Part shown: in pieces, positions 46,680 through 58,465 of the stretch
Layout: each line of letters starts with the position of its first letter
Numbering within the stretch: position 1 is the first letter of the stretch
NCBI RefSeq assembly: GCF_000226095.1
Contig: NC_016477.1
Coordinates: forward strand, 620,001-684,000
DNA length: 64,000 nucleotides
Direction of reading: 5' to 3'
Source of the DNA: Thermothelomyces thermophilus ATCC 42464
Lineage: Eukaryota > Ascomycota > Sordariomycetes > Sordariales > Chaetomiaceae
Program-made: the position numbers and the translations under genes
Notes under the pieces: generated by a model
Told to the model about the DNA's origin: nothing
Database searches by the model: none
What the model saw: the letters and a program-made list of their open reading frames with translations, nothing else

Positions 46680-47897
46680 ATGGCGCCCTTCTTCAAGAAA
46701 CATAAGGACACGGACAAAGCGGGGAAGAAAGGAGGAACGGGAAAGGAGGAGGTGAAGCCAGAGGGGAAAGCAAAGACGACCGGTGCAGGCGCGGCGGATG
46801 CATTAGCTCTCGCCGGTTCGCCCAGTGCCGAGCCGGCACTTCTTCTCAACGACGAAGACGAGGAGTTCCTCGAGCGCCTGGTATCAAACGACAACGAGGA
46901 CGACGAAGACGGCCCGCCGCCTCCTCTCCCACCCCGTCCAAAGACCCCTGATCTGGTCTGGGACGACAGCGAATCGTTCCGCGTGTCGCGCTCCGAAGAG
47001 GGCTTGACTACCACCGCCCCCGCCGCGACCGCTACGGCCGCCACCACTACTACCACCAAGACTACCACCAAGAAGCCCAACCGCCTCTCCCGCATCTTCC
47101 ACCGCAAACACAGCACATCGACCACTCTTACCGTTCCCTCCAGCACCGCCGCCGAGGTCACCCCAGAAGAGGCGGACCGCGAATGGGCCGATCTGAACAG
47201 AGTCCTCTCGCCCCTCGGCATCGAGCCCGCCGATCCTGATTCTCCGGACGCCCCCAACAAGGGCGCCAAGAACAGCAGCAGCACCAACACCACCACCACC
47301 ACCACCACCAAAGCAGGCAAGACCAGCAGGACCAAAGCCGCCGCCCTGACGGCCTCGGCCGAGATCCAGTCCCTCCTGCGGCAGTTCGTCGTCGTGCTCA
47401 AGGACATCATGCGCGGCGCGCCGACCGCCGTCGACGACCTGACCGCGCTCCTCGACGGCCGCAACGACGTGCTCAGGCGCGGCTTCGAGAAGCTGCCGTC
47501 GTCCATGCAGAAGCTCGTGACCCAGCTGCCCAAGAAGCTGACCAGCTCCCTCGGCCCGGACGTCCTGGCCGCCGCGGCCGAGGCCCGGGGCCTCAAGAAG
47601 GAGGACACGGACGCGGGCGGGCTGGCGCGCTTCCTGATGCCCAAGACCCTGAACGACCTGGTCCTCACCCCGGCCATCGTGAAGAGCATGCTGAAGGCGA
47701 TCGTGAACACGCTCAAGGTCAGGTGGCCCGCCTTTGTGGGCACCAACGTGCTGTGGAGTGCCGCCGTGTTCCTGTTGCTGTTCGTGTTGTGGTACTTTCA
47801 CAAACGGGGGAAGGAGGAGAGGGAGAAGAGGGAGAAGGAGGCGGCTGAAAGAGAGGCTGGAGAGGGAAAGGTGGATGAGAAAGAGGTGAGCGTGTAA
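46680..47897 (+). CDS. Tail-anchored fungal protein of unknown function (405 aa)
   Basis: Single exon. The ATG at 46680 lies in CACCATGG context and opens MAPFFKKHKDTDKAGKKGG. The first half is disordered: acidic DEDEEFLERLVSNDNEDDED, a proline motif PPPPLPPRPKTPD that could bind SH3 or WW domains, poly-Thr tracts and a basic patch NRLSRIFHRKHS. The second half is helical and conserved-looking (EIQSLLRQFVVVLKDIMRGA, GFEKLPSSMQKLVTQLPKKL, FLMPKTLNDLVLTPAIVKSM). It ends in one hydrophobic helix (LWSAAVFLLLFVLWYF) and a charged Lys/Glu tail, as in tail-anchored membrane proteins. I recall similar Sordariomycete entries named 'ring-like domain' proteins but see no RING cysteines here. Confidence 0.78.
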   Translation: MAPFFKKHKDTDKAGKKGGTGKEEVKPEGKAKTTGAGAADALALAGSPSAEPALLLNDEDEEFLERLVSNDNEDDEDGPPPPLPPRPKTPDLVWDDSESFRVSRSEEGLTTTAPAATATAATTTTTKTTTKKPNRLSRIFHRKHSTSTTLTVPSSTAAEVTPEEADREWADLNRVLSPLGIEPADPDSPDAPNKGAKNSSSTNTTTTTTTKAGKTSRTKAAALTASAEIQSLLRQFVVVLKDIMRGAPTAVDDLTALLDGRNDVLRRGFEKLPSSMQKLVTQLPKKLTSSLGPDVLAAAAEARGLKKEDTDAGGLARFLMPKTLNDLVLTPAIVKSMLKAIVNTLKVRWPAFVGTNVLWSAAVFLLLFVLWYFHKRGKEEREKREKEAAEREAGEGKVDEKEVSV

Positions 47898-48102
47898 GAT
47901 GGGCTGAGGCAGGCTGAGGAGGAGGACGTGTCGAGTGCGGTGGTTGTCGTCGAGCGGCCGGTCGAGAGCTCGCGGTACTGAGATACCCCAAACAAAGGAG
48001 GAGGTCGCCGGTTTTATGGCCGTGGCTTATATATCCTTATCATTGCTGTTTGCCGTAATCAGATACCGTGGTTGCCGTTTTTTCCTTTTACTTGTTCACC
48101 TT

Positions 48103-49781
48103 TCAATCGTCCTGGACCAGTTCCTTGATCTCCTCCCTGCCAGGCGCGACCGTCTCGGCTTTCTCATCACGAGCTGACCGATCAATGATCTTCTGGCCAT
48201 CCTGCATCCAGAAGCCAACCTCGTCCACAATGTCGTAGACAATGTCCTCCACAATCTGTTCGTCGTAGCGCTCGTACATCGCCCGCAGCTTGTTTAGTCC
48301 CTTACCCGAAGACCCGTCAACGCCGCCCATTTCTGCATCCTCCGCCGGAGGCGGATACCAGAAATTGGGCCCAAAGTTGACCTCCACCGCGCCTCCCCGG
48401 AAGACGCTCACAGCCGGGTAATACCCCAACGACCCGTCGTCGAGCGCGTCCCGGCCACCCGTCTGCTGCGCTTGCTTGGATGCCGGCGGGAGAAACGCCA
48501 GTAGGTCCGTCCACGGCGTTCCCATGAGGACTCCGTTTTTGTAGATCTTGATGTACGAATTCGGCAGCGTGCGCAACGCGGGGACCGGATGGTTCGGATT
48601 CGGGGCCTCCAGGTTGCGTCCCGGTCCCACTGGCGACGGGTTCATCAGTTCCTCCAGCTCCTTGGTTGGATGATAGTCAATCTTCTCAAAGTAGATGTGC
48701 GCTTTGAACCGGATCGGGATGCGATCGCGGATGATGTTTGGCGCTTCAGCCTGGTCCGGTTCTTCATCATCCGCAAGGTCGACAACCGGGTTGTACTGCC
48801 CTTGCACAATCTTTCGATGCAGGCGCTCTGACGGCAGCTGTATCTCCAGTCCGATAACGTCACCTTCCTTGACCTCTTCCCCAGGCGGAAAGAAATCTTT
48901 GGGCCGCGACATGTGCACCTTCTGCCCCGACACGTCCCGGATGCCGTAGCTGTAGGCGTCAAACCCAACTGGCGCGTCTAGCGATGCTTCCCGCCGGGCG
49001 AACCCCACCCGGACATGACCGTGCGAGTCGGGCTCCCCTTCCTTTCGCTCCTTCAGTATGCCCCGCGTGATCTTGCACTCCCAGTACCACCGTCCCTCGC
49101 GGACGGCAATGTTGGCGCGTGACATGCGAAACCCCTTGTCTGACGTGACGTGCATCCCATTTCGGTCGAAGAACATGTGTGACGCGGCATCTTCGAACGA
49201 CATGTGGGCACCGAAGGGCGGCGGCTCGGTGTTGCGGTAGTAGAACATGGACGGAAAAGCCGGGTCGGCTATGCAGTGCGTGTAGTGAAAGCTCTTCTTG
49301 TTGTAGACGCTGCAGAGGTTAGCAAACGGCGAGGGAGAAGCGCAATCTCGGGCACATACTGATCTGACGTCTCGAAGAACTCGATCGTCCTGCCCTCTGG
49401 ATCCTGCACTTCGTGATGGCTCGTGAAGACGGGTCCTCTGGATAGCTCGAAATCGGTCGGCTTTGGATGGGCGAGCTTGTAGCGAACAGGACCCAGCTCC
49501 TCCGGTGGCTCTTGCTGCCTTGGATCTGGCGTTGCTCTCGCGCTGTCGGAGGTGCCCTTGGACTCTCGCTTCTTGAGTGAATCCTTCTTGGCCCTTTTCT
49601 CCCGGCCCGTTACCTGGTTCTCTTCGATTTGCACCTGTACTTTCTGGGGTTTGGATTCGGGGTTTAATGGCGATGATACCGCGGGACTGTGGTCATCCTC
49701 GAGAGAGCGTTTCTGGGGAAGTGTAGAGTGCAAGGAGGATGGAGTCGGCTCCCGCTGGGGAGAGACCGCCTCCGAGGCCAT
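48103..49781 (-). CDS. BRE2: COMPASS complex subunit BRE2 (Ash2-like, SPRY domain)
   Basis: Subunit of the Set1/COMPASS histone H3K4 methyltransferase in the nucleus, orthologous to Ash2/Bre2. Minus-strand exons 49781-49360 and 49309-48103 (50-nt intron) give 542 aa in frame. The N-terminus is a charged, disordered region (about 110 residues), then KLAHPKPTDFELSRGPVFTS. Across the intron the frame reads HVYNKKSFHYTHCIADPAFP and MFYYRNTEPPPFGAHMSFED, the known Bre2 entry to the SPRY domain. SPRY motifs include GFRMSRANIAVREGRWYWEC, VRVGFARREASLDAPVGFDA and YGIRDVSGQKVHMSRPKDFF. The C-terminal part, EDIVYDIVDEVGFWMQDGQK, matches the Dpy30-binding helix region. Its start is 326 bp from the start of CEF1 on the other strand. 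Confidence 0.93.
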
Positions 49782-50107
49782 TTTGAAAATATTTTGGTTG
49801 TCAACAGTGGGTTATGATTCCAGAAAACAACCGATGTATGGCAGGCTCGTAGCAGGTTTTAATGGTTGCGCAATGCTTTGATGAACTTGCATCGACTTTC
49901 TTCCGTTTCCGAGCTTTTGCAGAGCTGCCGCGCCGAGACGCGACCTACTGGCTCGCTGCGGCGAGTTGAAGCTTGGGTGGGGCCAACGGGTGGATGACGG
50001 CCAATCAAACTGGAGCGCTGCCTGCCGCAGAGCCAAAACGCCAGGCTTGGGATTCACCCGTTGCCTCGATTTTCATCACCAAACACCACCAACCCCAGCC
50101 ATCAAAG
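49782..50107. promoter_or_regulatory. Bidirectional promoter region between BRE2 and CEF1
   Basis: The two start codons (49781 minus, 50108 plus) are 326 bases apart and transcription diverges, so both genes must draw on this interval. No specific factor site is claimed. Confidence 0.6.
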
Positions 50108-52505
50108 ATGCCCGTTGTCAAGGGAGGCGTGTGGACCAACATTGAGGACGAGATCCTCAAGGCGTCCGTTAGCAAATATGGGCTGAACCAGTGGGCGCGC
50201 GTGTCGTCGCTGCTGGCGCGGAAGACGCCGAAGCAGTGCAAGGCGCGATGGAACGAATGGCTCGACCCCAGCATCAAGAAGATTGAGTGGAGCAAGGAGG
50301 AGGACGAGAAGCTGCTGCACCTTGCCAAGCTGATGCCAACACAATGGCGCACCATCGCCCCGATCGTTGGCCGCACCGCCAACCAGTGCCTCGAACGATA
50401 CCAGCGTCTCCTTGATGAAGCAGAGCAGAGGGAGGCGTCTGCCTTGGGTCTGACGGGCCCGGAGGGCGGCGAAACCAAAGCACCCACCGCCGACGATGTC
50501 CGCCGTCTGCGCCCTGGCGAGGTCGATCCCGATCCCGAGACGAAGCCCGCCCGGCCCGATACGATCGATCTCGATGAGGACGAGAAGGAAATGCTGAGCG
50601 AGGCCCGCGCCCGCTTGGCCAACACGCAGGGTAAAAAGGCGAAGCGCAAGGCTCGCGAGCGGCAGCAGGAAGAATCGAGGCGTCTCGCCGCTTTGCAGAA
50701 ACGGCGAGAGCTCAAGACAGCCGGTATCAACATCAAGGTCACGACGCGGAAGAAGGGACAGATGGACTATAATGCGGACATCCCCTTCGAAAAGAAGCCT
50801 GTTCCGGGATTTTACGACACCACCGAGGAGATTGCGCGAAACGAGTACCAGCGCGCACACTTTGACCCGAAGAAACAACAGGTGGGCAACAAGCGCAAAG
50901 GCGAGGAGGAAGGGGATGCCGACCGCAAGCGGCGGAAGAACGAAAAGGACGGGCCGTCCGCGTCGGTCCAGGCCGCTCTTAAGGCCGGTCAGATGCAGAA
51001 GCTTCGCGAGGCTGAGCAGAGCAGCAAGCGGAAGCCCCTAGTTCTGCCGGCACCGCAGGTCAGCGATGGAGAGTTGGAGGAGATTGTCAAGATGGGCATG
51101 ATCGGCGAGCGGGCGAGCGCGATGGCAAGAGACAGCGACAACGATGCCACCCGCGGGCTGGTAGGGAACTATTCGACACTCAACACGAACGCGCCCATCA
51201 GGACACCTCGAGCCCCTCCACAGGAAGACCACATCGCGAATGAGATTCGAAACATCCGGGCGTTGACAGAGACTCAGTCGTCACTGCTGGGCGGTGAAAA
51301 TACACCCCTTCATCAAGGATCAGGGTCTACGGGATTCGAATCAGCCGCTCCGCGGAAGCAAGTTGTCGCTACGCCGAACCCACTTGCAACGCCTTTGCGG
51401 CCGGCTGGTAGTGCTGTCGGCGCGACGCCACTCCGGGCAGGGCAGACTCCGCTACGCACGCCCCGCGATACCTTCTCCCTGAACGCGCCAAGCACTGAGA
51501 TGGACATGGTTGGTGGAACGCCCGCAGACGCCAGGATGCGCGAACTGTCCCTTCGTCACCAGCTCAAGCAGCGCCTCGCCGCCCTGCCCAAGCCCAAGGA
51601 GACTGAGTGGGAGCTGGAGCTGCCAGAGGAAAAGGAAGAGCCCATGACGGCCGAGCAAATGGAGGTGGACGCGGCAGAGCGCGACCGGAGAGAACGAGAG
51701 ATCCGCGAAGCCCAAGAGCTTTTGGAGCGCAAGCGTCGGACGCAGGTGATGCAGCGGGGCCTACCGCGAGCCGTAGAAGTCGACTACAACAAACTTGTAC
51801 AGGCTGCGTCGGAGATCGACGATCCCGCACGAGCCCTTGTTGCTCGCGAGGCGGCTCTGCTGATGGCGCATGACGCCACTCGGTATCCGCTCCCCGGCGC
51901 TCCCCCGGCAGCCAAACCGGTTCCTCTTCCCCAAATCGACGATTCGGCTCTCGCCGAAGCTCGCCTCCAAATCCTTCTCGAAATGAAGGACCAACCAAAA
52001 CCGGAAGAGGTCCAGGCTGTGTGGAACAAGGAGAACACAAACTCTCTGCTCCTCGGCCTCGGATGTTACGACGATGATGACGAGGAAGACCAGGTCGCCA
52101 CGCTCAAGTCGGCTCTAGATGTAAGCTCTTGTTATCTTTCCACCCCAGTCATTAGCAGCCACTAACTCTCAACAGTCCGCCCTCGAGTCGCTCATGTCTT
52201 CAGCCGAGAAAGGCAACAAGCTGGAGAAGAAGCTTGGCCTGCACTTAGGAGGGTACAAGAACCGCGCCGAGATGCTGCGCAAAAAGGTTGTCGAGGCGCA
52301 CGCCGCGCTCGAGAAGGCGCGGAACGCGCTCGGGGGGTTCAGGATCCTGCAGGCTAGCGAGCAGCAGGCGATCCAAAACCGGCTGGCGGCGCTCAGGGCC
52401 GAGGTGGCGTTTGTGAGCACACGCGAGCGGCAGGCGCAGGAGCTGTATCGCAGTGTGAGGGCCGAGCTGGAGGATCTAAGGATCGAGGTTGATGCGCGGC
52501 AATAG
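50108..52505 (+). CDS. CEF1: Pre-mRNA splicing factor CEF1/CDC5 (Prp19/NTC complex)
   Basis: Core NineTeen-complex protein needed for catalytic activation of the spliceosome. Exons 50108-52120 and 52176-52505 (55-nt intron, phase 0) give 780 aa. Two Myb repeats occupy about residues 5-110: [40 protein letters not shown], then [20 protein letters not shown] and [21 protein letters not shown] basic nuclear-localisation stretch ([18 protein letters not shown]) and [17 protein letters not shown] follow, as in orthologues, with a disordered Thr-Pro-rich middle ([14 protein letters not shown]). Helical C-terminal segments end in exon 2 ([20 protein letters not shown]). The in-frame extension upstream of 50108 is leader, since the family begins with the Myb repeat. 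Confidence 0.96.
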
Positions 52506-53591
52506 GGGGGGTGTTAAGGGTATTAATGGTTCTTCGTTACGCGTTCTGAAAGCGTCGGGTCATATTAGATTGAATGCGATAATCGCGTATCTCTGGCGAG
52601 AAGTGTTTCCCAGTTACTGTCGGATCCGGCGCAATCAATAGTCCCTCTTTGACTAGCCGTTTGTGCAGAACAGCTCGAGTTTTGGGAATGGAATGACAAA
52701 GTATTGGATTCTAAGTGTTTAGCCTGGCATCGGCCAACTCCAAAGAGGGAACCGGACATTGATGCGAGATTCTTAATCTTGAGTTCCATCACTCGGGTAC
52801 TGACGGGCAAAATGAGTAGCCAAGTTTCGCCTAAAAACGACCCGGATCAGACATGGCGAGAGTAGCCTTTCAATGAAGCGCAGTACCGTGCATGAACAGC
52901 TTTCTGGGCTATTGCAGCTTCAGTTGTTAGACCGGGGGGTGACGGTGCTGCATATGAACAAAGGCATGGAGGTGGATCTTAGGAGGATTAATACTTCAAA
53001 TCCTCTGTCCCTCAAGACTATTCCTTGACTGAACATTCCCATTCCCGTCGACAGGCCAATAGCCTACCCCTGTCGCTCTTGAACAGGCAAGTGGGCCGGC
53101 AAGCGTTGGAGTGCTTCACGAGCAGGAGCGAATCAATACTCTGTAAGGTGCATATCCGTCCACGAGGGAGGCAATACTTCTCTCGTCACCAAGTATCCTT
53201 ATTACTTATATGCACCCACGAGGGAGTGAGATCCATAATAAAACGTATGAGGTTGCGGTTCCCACACAAATGGAACCACAACAAGTGAGCAATAATTACA
53301 AAGGTACGCGCATTGTGGTTAGAAGAGATCCGATGTTTGTCGGGCACCTTTATCATCCCAATGTTTGCCGTTTTGAAATTTCAAGATCTTCTTGCAGCTC
53401 CTGATTCCAAATAACCTGCCTGGTCCTTGTTCTTGACTAAGGTAGTTAACTGAGCCCAACGCCCAATCAATCCGACACTCCGAACCGCCGGACTTCCCTT
53501 TCACTGCAGGTTCGGTAGCCTGAGAATAACAACTGGATTGTAATTATTGATGTGGGCTAACATCCTAGACCTGTAGCGCAGTCCTCGGAGG
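52506..53591. other. Spacer at the start of the accessory-looking region
   Basis: No gene supported. Sequence appears less GC-rich than the block to its left. Open frames are short and without signature. Confidence 0.5.
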
Positions 53592-54848
53592 ATGGCACCC
53601 AACACGTCAATTTCCAAGCACTACAGAGATATGCGACGGTTTTGGCCATCCAAGAAAGACTCGAGCCAGCAGATGGCGTTCGCTTTTCTTCTCGTCACTC
53701 AGCTTCCCTTTCCAAACGGGGTGGTTCCCCGTGTCGTCAGGTCTCAATTTCTGGAAATGTTTGCGTCAAACACCGAACGCGCCGAACAGATTGCCAACGC
53801 CTGCGCGAACGGCCCAGCGATCGACTCGCTCGTCATTCTGCTTCGCCTCCTTTTGGCGCTCGGTCTCGACCCACGGCTAAGCAGACAATACCCGCTCTTC
53901 AAGCTGGCATTTCACGACTTTGGCCGTAAAATGGTGGATGACTACATTGTGAAAGGGGAACTACTAGACATTCTGTATCCAAATGCGGTCGGCCCGGCTA
54001 ACCGTGTCCACCAAAAAACGACCTCCTTTGAACAACCAGTCGAAGCGAACGAGTTTGAACGCGTGCAAGCGACCCTGGGCGAACTGCTCAAGCATCCCCT
54101 CGTCTCCGCGGCGCTGTGGTCTCACCCATCTCTGCGATTCTTTCGGTGGCGCACATGGGCCAAAAAGCCAGGAGAAGCCGTCTTTGCGCCCTACGAGCTC
54201 AGCAAGGCGCAGCCCGGAGCATTATCTTCCCTGCAGCGAACCCCTTACCGGATCGATAATCCGCATCCCATCGACCTCGGCGAGTACTTTTCCCGGCACC
54301 TGGGCATCCGGGACAAAAACGACGTCAGCATCGCCTTTGCGTGCGAGTTCCCAATCGTCATCCCTGTCATCATGAGGGGCGTACAAAAGTTTGACAGCAT
54401 CCGCTCCTTCGTCGTCGAGGGTCCGTACGATTACCAGTGGCACAAAAACGGCACCCTGTCGCCCCTCACAAAGTCCCGAGCCTACCGCCTCCGCGCGGTT
54501 CTCAACCTCGCCGAGAGCGACGTTCGCATCTACCACCAGGACACCAGCCCGGTCATCGAGCAGCTGGACCCGGATTTAATAGCGGCCTTCAAGAATCCCG
54601 GCGAGCCTTACGTGCCAAAGGAGGCGTATCTACCAAAGCTGCACCGCGGGGAGCATGCTAGGGGATGGACGTTTGAGGACAGCCCGACCCGCCACTTCCT
54701 GCTCATCTATGCCAAGTACCGCACCGAGAAGGACAAGCCGTTCGAGAAGCATAGGGTAGATTTCGGTGAATACATCCCGGTTCTACGGGGCAATGGTGCG
54801 TTCGTTCGACCAGGCATGTCTGTTTGTCTAGAGTCCAGACTTCGCTGA
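53592..54848 (+). CDS. Orphan protein of unknown function (418 aa)
   Basis: A single uninterrupted ORF with a normal amino-acid mix, beginning MAPNTSISKHYRDMRRFWPS in AGGATGG context. Recognisable features are few: a hydrophobic helical stretch (SLVILLRLLLALGLDPRLSR), FRWRTWAKKPGEAVFAPYEL, the segment CEFPIVIPVIMRGVQKFDSI, and a Pro/Lys-rich part (GEPYVPKEAYLPKLHRGEHA) before HFLLIYAKYRTEKDKPFEK. No signal peptide or clear membrane span. I do not recognise a family. It is flanked by long non-coding sequence and by other orphans or disrupted genes, which suggests lineage-restricted accessory content. Its length and composition make it very likely a real coding sequence; a further exon at the 3' end cannot be excluded. 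Confidence 0.72.
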   Translation: MAPNTSISKHYRDMRRFWPSKKDSSQQMAFAFLLVTQLPFPNGVVPRVVRSQFLEMFASNTERAEQIANACANGPAIDSLVILLRLLLALGLDPRLSRQYPLFKLAFHDFGRKMVDDYIVKGELLDILYPNAVGPANRVHQKTTSFEQPVEANEFERVQATLGELLKHPLVSAALWSHPSLRFFRWRTWAKKPGEAVFAPYELSKAQPGALSSLQRTPYRIDNPHPIDLGEYFSRHLGIRDKNDVSIAFACEFPIVIPVIMRGVQKFDSIRSFVVEGPYDYQWHKNGTLSPLTKSRAYRLRAVLNLAESDVRIYHQDTSPVIEQLDPDLIAAFKNPGEPYVPKEAYLPKLHRGEHARGWTFEDSPTRHFLLIYAKYRTEKDKPFEKHRVDFGEYIPVLRGNGAFVRPGMSVCLESRLR

Positions 54849-56584
54849 CCGGTCTCATCAGGTGAGCAGCGACCGGCGTCAAGCCCGTACGTTCGTCTCG
54901 GAGAGGAACAGCCCCCGCCGAATCATTTCCTCTAAACGCCTTTCCAGCATATGTACACTCAAGCATTCGGCTTTCTCGGAGACAATTAAGCGAATCCAGC
55001 AGAGAACCGGCAGCGGCATTATGAGCCGCCCCTAAGTAGCACAAGAAGACGGATAGGATACGCACAATGGATACTGGGAATACGGGCTCAATTGGTCTCG
55101 CCGAGTAAATTAAGCTGTCCGGTTTATGTTTCTAGCGTGTCTAGCATAGAAAGATGTTTCTTGGGGAGGGGAACAAAATAGGATGTACGCTACTTCATAA
55201 ACAAAAGGAAATTAATGGAACTTGCCGGTTGGGGTGTAGGCTGGCCACCTCCTAATGGGTCCCATATCGTATCTGCTCGTATCAAGTGACTCCCTGAATT
55301 CCCTGCTGCTCTTCCGGGATTTTTACCTCAGGCGCTAATAGGACTGATTCTTGATAACGGAGAACAGACCCTTAAGGTCGAAGACTCAGGCCGGCGAGAC
55401 TAGCCGGCGAGCCGTTAGTCGGGGAAACTTACCGGTCGATAGCATCCGCGGGATCTTGCTTGTCTTTACCACGGCCGTGTCGAGACATCATCGTAGGGTG
55501 AGCATAACCGTTGCCTCCGAAATGCTCCATCAAGAAACTAAACGACGGCTACTTTATGATCGCATACTGTAATCAATACCACTTGTCCCACCCGAACGAC
55601 GTGATATGTGGTGCCCCGAGTTGATTAATTAGTTCTTGCCGCGACGGTGGTAAGAGTCAGCACCTGAGGTCTGCCCTGACAACCATCCACGTCAGCCACG
55701 CCCATGCGCTTGATGGGAACTACAAGGTAAGATCAACAAATCTTAGTATTACAGTTATTATCCGGCACGCCTCGCAACATCTTCGGGTTTGGGTTAGAAC
55801 ACAAGTACCAGCGTAAAGCCGCGCAAGGTACAAACAAAGAGATAATTACCTCTTCAACCAGAGTTTGAACAAAACCCCAACTTTCCTTACCCTTCAACAC
55901 TCGCTCACATCAGGCCAACACCCACCCACATGTCCTCGAGCTTGAATCGGTCTCTGGCATGCATCCGTTTCGACATGCCATGCCTCCTCCTAACCCACCG
56001 CAAGAATGACCGGCACGTGGTCCCGCGCGCACGGTGCTGCCGGACAAACCACGGCGGTGATGAAGAAATCCGGGTCCCGGTCGTTGCCCGCTGGAGAAAC
56101 CGGGGCGCGCACGGCCGTCGGAGCTCCTGAATCCTCCTGACGTCGTCTAATTTAGCACCGCCCGCCGGCGCGCGCCGAGCGACGTGTCTCGTTGTTGCGG
56201 CGGCGAGGGCTGGGTTGGCATCGCGCCGGGGCCTCTTTCGATAGCGATGACATCGGCTTCGGACCTTGCCGGTCCGGTCCGCGCTCGCGGCGGTTGTCGC
56301 TGTCCTTTCGGTCTGCCTTGCGGTCGGGTGATCTGCTTCTTCTCCTCCGTTTGCGACGTCTTGGTTCTTCCTTTTTGACACAGGCAGTTTTGTGTTGCTG
56401 GGCGACCCGGTCGGCCGTGCGGTGTGCAGCGATGCGGTTGGATCGATCATCGCTCTCGCAATGGTCGTTGGTCTGTTGATCGCGCTCTTGTTGTTTGGGG
56501 CCGGTTATCCTGCCTCCACCATTTCCATTGTTCTCGATGCCTATAGAGTGACTGACCGGCTGCGGCGTCGATTTGCGTAGCGAA
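54849..56584. other. Spacer of about 1.7 kb
   Basis: No confident gene. Two overlapping minus-strand frames (55905-56450 and 56152-56658) encode Arg/Ser-rich sequence of opposite frames in a GC-rich patch; neither has a family match and neither was called. Confidence 0.45.
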
Positions 56585-57369
56585 TCATTTAAACAAGAAT
56601 TCGTTGGCTGACGATCCGAAGAGCCAGGTCCGAAGCTCTGCAAAGGCGTCGAGGTCATTCTTCTCCGATGCGATCGTCACAGCAGGGTCGTGCCAGCCAT
56701 GCGTCCTTTTAGTGTCGGTGTCTCGAAGCACTTCCCCAACATGCCGGCAACTGTCGAAGTCAAGGTGCCGTCCTCCTCCAGCATGATATTATCTGGCGTA
56801 ATATCATTATGGACCAGCCCAAGCGAATGCAGGTGTCGGATACCATCTAGTATCCTGCTTAACTGTGCCTTCATCCTATGTTCAACAAGGGGTCGCCCGC
56901 TAAGCAGGAAGGTAGACTTGTTCAAATGTTGGGGGTTAACTTTGTCAAGCAATGTCGATACGTATCTCTTGAAACAGAGGCCTGATACTCGTCCTCGGGT
57001 TTCTTGAGCGCCGTAATAGAAGGCGATGTTGGGATGAGGATGTTTTCTGATGATTTCGCACGTCTCGACTTCGCGGAGTATTCGTCTTTCGAGGTCTAGC
57101 TTGCCTGCATAGTCGAAAAGTTTTTGCCTCTTGATGTAACAACTCTGTCCTAACGTCACCTTCCAAGAAGGCTTTAGCTGCGGCCCTCTGTCATCTGTCC
57201 GCAGTTTTTCGACGTCGTAAAGCTGGGAGAGAGCGCGAGGTGCTTGGTGACGATTCGCCCACTTTCCGAGGTACAGGATGTTGTTGTCTCGTACAATGTA
57301 TTGCATGTAGCTGAACCTGAGTTTGCCTTCGACGAACCGAAATGCCTCTTGGGACTCGACGATCTCCAT
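56585..57369 (-). pseudogene. Protein-kinase-like gene with HND catalytic loop and an apparent frameshift
   Basis: The minus strand encodes a kinase-like domain starting MEIVESQEAFRFVEGKLRFS. It has a candidate beta-3 lysine (QSCYIKRQKLFDY), a helix-C-like REVETCEIIRKHPHPNIAFY, and the loop LGLVHNDITPDNIMLEEDG, where the usual HRD is HND and DxxxxN is kept. Immediately after (about 56761-56770) the DFG-equivalent lies in another frame as LDFDSCRHVGEV, which then runs on as THGWHDPAVT, SEKNDLDAFAELRTWLFGSS and a stop at 56585. So the frame is shifted by one base between the loop and the DFD metal-binding motif, with no room for an intron. Either the gene is recently broken or the assembly has an indel. 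Upstream (57375-57695) is more protein-like sequence in another frame, preceded by a good TTTCTCTTGCAG acceptor, so the real start may lie further up. It belongs to the fungal family of small, lineage-expanded kinase-like proteins. Confidence 0.7.
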
Positions 57370-58465
57370 ATTTCTCAACAGGGTTTGGAATACGTCGAGT
57401 TGAGGGCCCGGTTACACGTTGGAGAATTGACGATGCTGCAAGAGAAAGAAATTGCTACCTTAAATAGAGCTATTGATATGCTGAGAAATACCGGAATAAG
57501 CTCGGCCCGCAGCTGCAAAATATCGCGAATAGGAATAGGCACGAGATAGTGGCCATGCGTCTCCGGCCCAGTGACACTGCCTGCATCACAAAGGCAGGCG
57601 CGCTGATCTGTAGTACGTGCGGGCACCCATGAAAACGAACAAGTTGATGACGACACGAACAGGACTTCCGTGGTCGACAAGGGTAATGAGCTCACGATCC
57701 GTTAACATCCACACCACCACTTATAGCTACGATAACCTCGCCGGACACTGTGAATGTTTTCTCAACTCGCCTTTTTCTTCTCGCTCCGTAAAACGCCGGA
57801 TGAACTGCTAATTTTACTGCTGACCTACAGCAAGCGGCCGCGGCGGGCGAATTGCTGGCATGGCGGTGGCATTGAGCGTTGAGGGCGACGGAATCTGACG
57901 ACGACGGTCAACGAGCCGGGGACAATGAGAAGTAAGAGAAGTGCCATTTTTATATCTTATTGGGTCGCTGCGCCGCCTTGAAAATGGATGCTAAGTTGAA
58001 CAAACAGTTTCCTGAATTTGCGGAATCGACTGCTTTGACAACTGGTCATGGGGTCACTGTACATACATGCATACAATACATACCTGGGCGGGACAAGCGC
58101 CCCGCACTGTTAGGACACCCGAAAATGGCGGCACTGCCCTGCCAAATTCGGCGGCTAGAACAGCAAGTTCTGTCCTTAAGTTGTAATTCGCTTCGTTCCA
58201 AGCATAATTACATCAGCCCGCGTTCTCCAAGCGCTTCAAAGCCCGATCGCCAAAGCGGCTTCAAGAAGAACCAGAAGCTAGACAATGTTGGCAGTAGTAT
58301 TATCATGGGATTCCAACTCAGAGATACAGAACCATGTGGAGAGCTCGCCATCCCGGTGCTTTTCCAAGACGTGCGACGGAATCCTAGGTGCTCGCTCTAA
58401 TCAGCAAGATGCCATTAGTCAATTAGCACTTCTGCTGACGGAGCGCTCACTGGGAATGCTCCGTC

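Noticed and set aside
46646-47746. 366-codon minus-strand open frame
   Set aside because: Antisense to the tail-anchored protein gene; Val/Ser-rich translation of Thr and Asp/Glu codon runs.
55905-56658. Two overlapping Arg/Ser-rich minus-strand frames
   Set aside because: They use different frames of the same GC-rich patch, one starts inside the kinase tail, and neither shows a domain or a splice-consistent model. A small real gene is not excluded.
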